Assembly: GCA_017745015.1 (NCBI GenBank)
Contig: JAGIAF010000241.1
Span: forward strand, 1-5,200
From: Bdellovibrio sp.
Lineage (GTDB): Bacteria > Bdellovibrionota > Bdellovibrionia > Bdellovibrionales > Bdellovibrionaceae
Direction of reading: 5' to 3'
Length of the DNA stretch: 5,200 nucleotides
Every line of letters starts with the position of its first letter. Position 1 is the stretch's first letter. The notes beneath the pieces were generated by a model. That model did no database searches. It was not told the DNA's origin and saw nothing but the letters and a program-made list of their open reading frames with translations. The position numbers and the translations under genes are program-made. Shown in pieces: positions 4,789 to 5,200 of this stretch.

Positions 4789-4815
4789 AAAACAAAGTAA
4801 ACACTCATCAAGTGT
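4789..4815 (-). terminator. Weak terminator after the small secreted-type gene
   Basis: On the minus strand ACACT-TGATG-AGTGT (4815-4801) forms a 5-bp hairpin and is followed by a T-rich tract (TTACTTTGTTTT). It starts 11 nt past the TAA stop at 4827-4829. The stem is short and AT-rich, so efficiency is doubtful. Confidence 0.35.
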
Positions 4816-4826
4816 GCAAAAATGTC

Positions 4827-5123
4827 TTAGCCCACACCTGGATTTTCTGGTCTATAGCGAACCCAGTCCGCACTCATCACTTTACCATCACGAGATATTC
4901 TGACATCAAGATTATGTGGATCTGCCCAGCCCGACTCAACATCTGGAATCACAACACGCAAGAGGCAAGCACTGCCTCCATTAAGCACGCCAGAGCATGA
5001 AACGATCTGCACATTGTAGGCAGAAGGCTGAATGCCTTCGAGGATCTTGTTGAAGCCACCATAAGCTTCTTTAGCATCATCCGTTGCTATCATTTTGCCC
5101 TTGAGGACTTGGCTGATGATCAT
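4827..5123 (-). CDS. Small protein of unknown function, probably the C-terminal part of a secreted protein
   Basis: From ATG 5123 the frame gives 98 residues that I do not recognise. Features include a helical start (MIISQVLKGKM, TDDAKEAYGGFNKILEG), then two cysteines (C43 in VQIVSCSG and C53 in GSACLLRVVIP) spaced as for a disulfide hairpin, and a beta-rich end (NLDVRISRDGKVMSADWVRYRPE). The pattern suggests an exported domain, yet the ATG has no signal peptide and no ribosome-binding site. The same frame continues upstream without a stop to 5165 and reads like protein (ECDAEGTGEILSH), but contains no ATG, GTG or TTG. I therefore think the true N terminus lies further upstream in another frame. 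The reading frame itself is probably a genuine coding region; the start is doubtful. Confidence 0.65.
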   Translation of the reverse strand: MIISQVLKGKMIATDDAKEAYGGFNKILEGIQPSAYNVQIVSCSGVLNGGSACLLRVVIPDVESGWADPHNLDVRISRDGKVMSADWVRYRPENPGVG

Positions 5124-5200
5124 ATGAGAGAGAATTTCACCAGTACCCTCTGCGTCACACTCCCTTCAGTTTGTTTAACACCCACTTGGCACCCCAAGAC
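4827..5200 (-). pseudogene. Possible frameshifted lipoprotein gene (5' end off window)
   Basis: From 5200 the frame reading VLGCQVGVKQTEG meets the GGG run at 5162-5164. Adding one base there would join it to the downstream frame as TEGECDAEGTGEILSH and onward through the 98-residue product. VLGC before a Gln would serve as a lipobox, which would explain the exported-looking C-terminal part. As written, the upstream frame instead runs to a TGA at 5120-5122 overlapping ATG 5123 by 4 nt, so two coupled genes are an alternative. The third frame (ending ...NKLKGV, stop 5155-5157) is also open to the edge, so the assignment is tentative. Confidence 0.4.

Noticed and set aside
4692..5000. 102-codon plus-strand frame opposite the regulator leader and the small secreted-type gene
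   Set aside because: Its translation is unlike a protein domain, it overlaps the dyad and a better minus-strand coding frame, and no ribosome-binding site fits.
1..5200. CRISPR array, toxin-antitoxin pair or phage-defence system
   Set aside because: No regularly spaced repeats and no recognisable toxin, antitoxin, nuclease or Cas domain were seen in any frame; the small regulator has no partner gene with toxin features.

Overview
The window looks like a chromosomal segment of a predatory or free-living Bdellovibrionota bacterium (Bdellovibrio-like). This is inferred from three things: a SpoVG homologue in a Gram-negative-style genome rich in signal peptides, a regulator of the TIGR02147 type that is abundant in Bdellovibrio, and many short secreted proteins without recognisable families. 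No taxonomic marker gene is present, so the assignment is moderate.

Left part (1-1524). A minus-strand gene cut by the left edge encodes a periplasmic solute-binding protein of the SBP_bac_3 type, starting at GTG 675. It diverges from spoVG (972-1301, plus strand) across a 296-base intergenic region with two inverted repeats and a weak candidate promoter. Downstream of spoVG lies a stack of GC-rich arms (1389-1447). They can fold as a REP-like hairpin plus a terminator, or as an alternative hairpin that would exclude both.

Middle (1525-1905). A complete tRNA-Gln(UUG) with encoded CCA has a good promoter just upstream. It is followed by a roughly 160-bp gene-free element bounded by inverted copies of the tRNA 3' end. 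The right-hand boundary is also a 17-base direct repeat of the tRNA 3' end, and a perfect 25-base palindrome lies inside.

Right part (1906-4212, minus strand). Three genes form a tight operon: an exported or membrane protein with two hydrophobic segments and a CxxC motif (219 aa), a secreted DUF4105/Lnb-N-domain protein with conserved GH and NC motifs (314 aa), and a secreted or membrane-anchored protein of unknown function (234 aa). Junctions are 1 nt and a 4-nt ATGA overlap, and a hairpin terminator ends the unit. All three carry signal peptides, so the products probably act together at the cell envelope; lipid or lipoprotein modification is only a family-based guess.

Far right (4399-5200, minus strand). 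A small stand-alone TIGR02147-type DNA-binding protein lies downstream of a strong 16-bp inverted repeat with repeated GAGGAAAA boxes and a five-codon mini-ORF. Beyond it is the 3' part of a small secreted-type gene. Its natural N terminus seems to lie in another frame, consistent with a 1-nt frameshift in a G run near 5162-5164.
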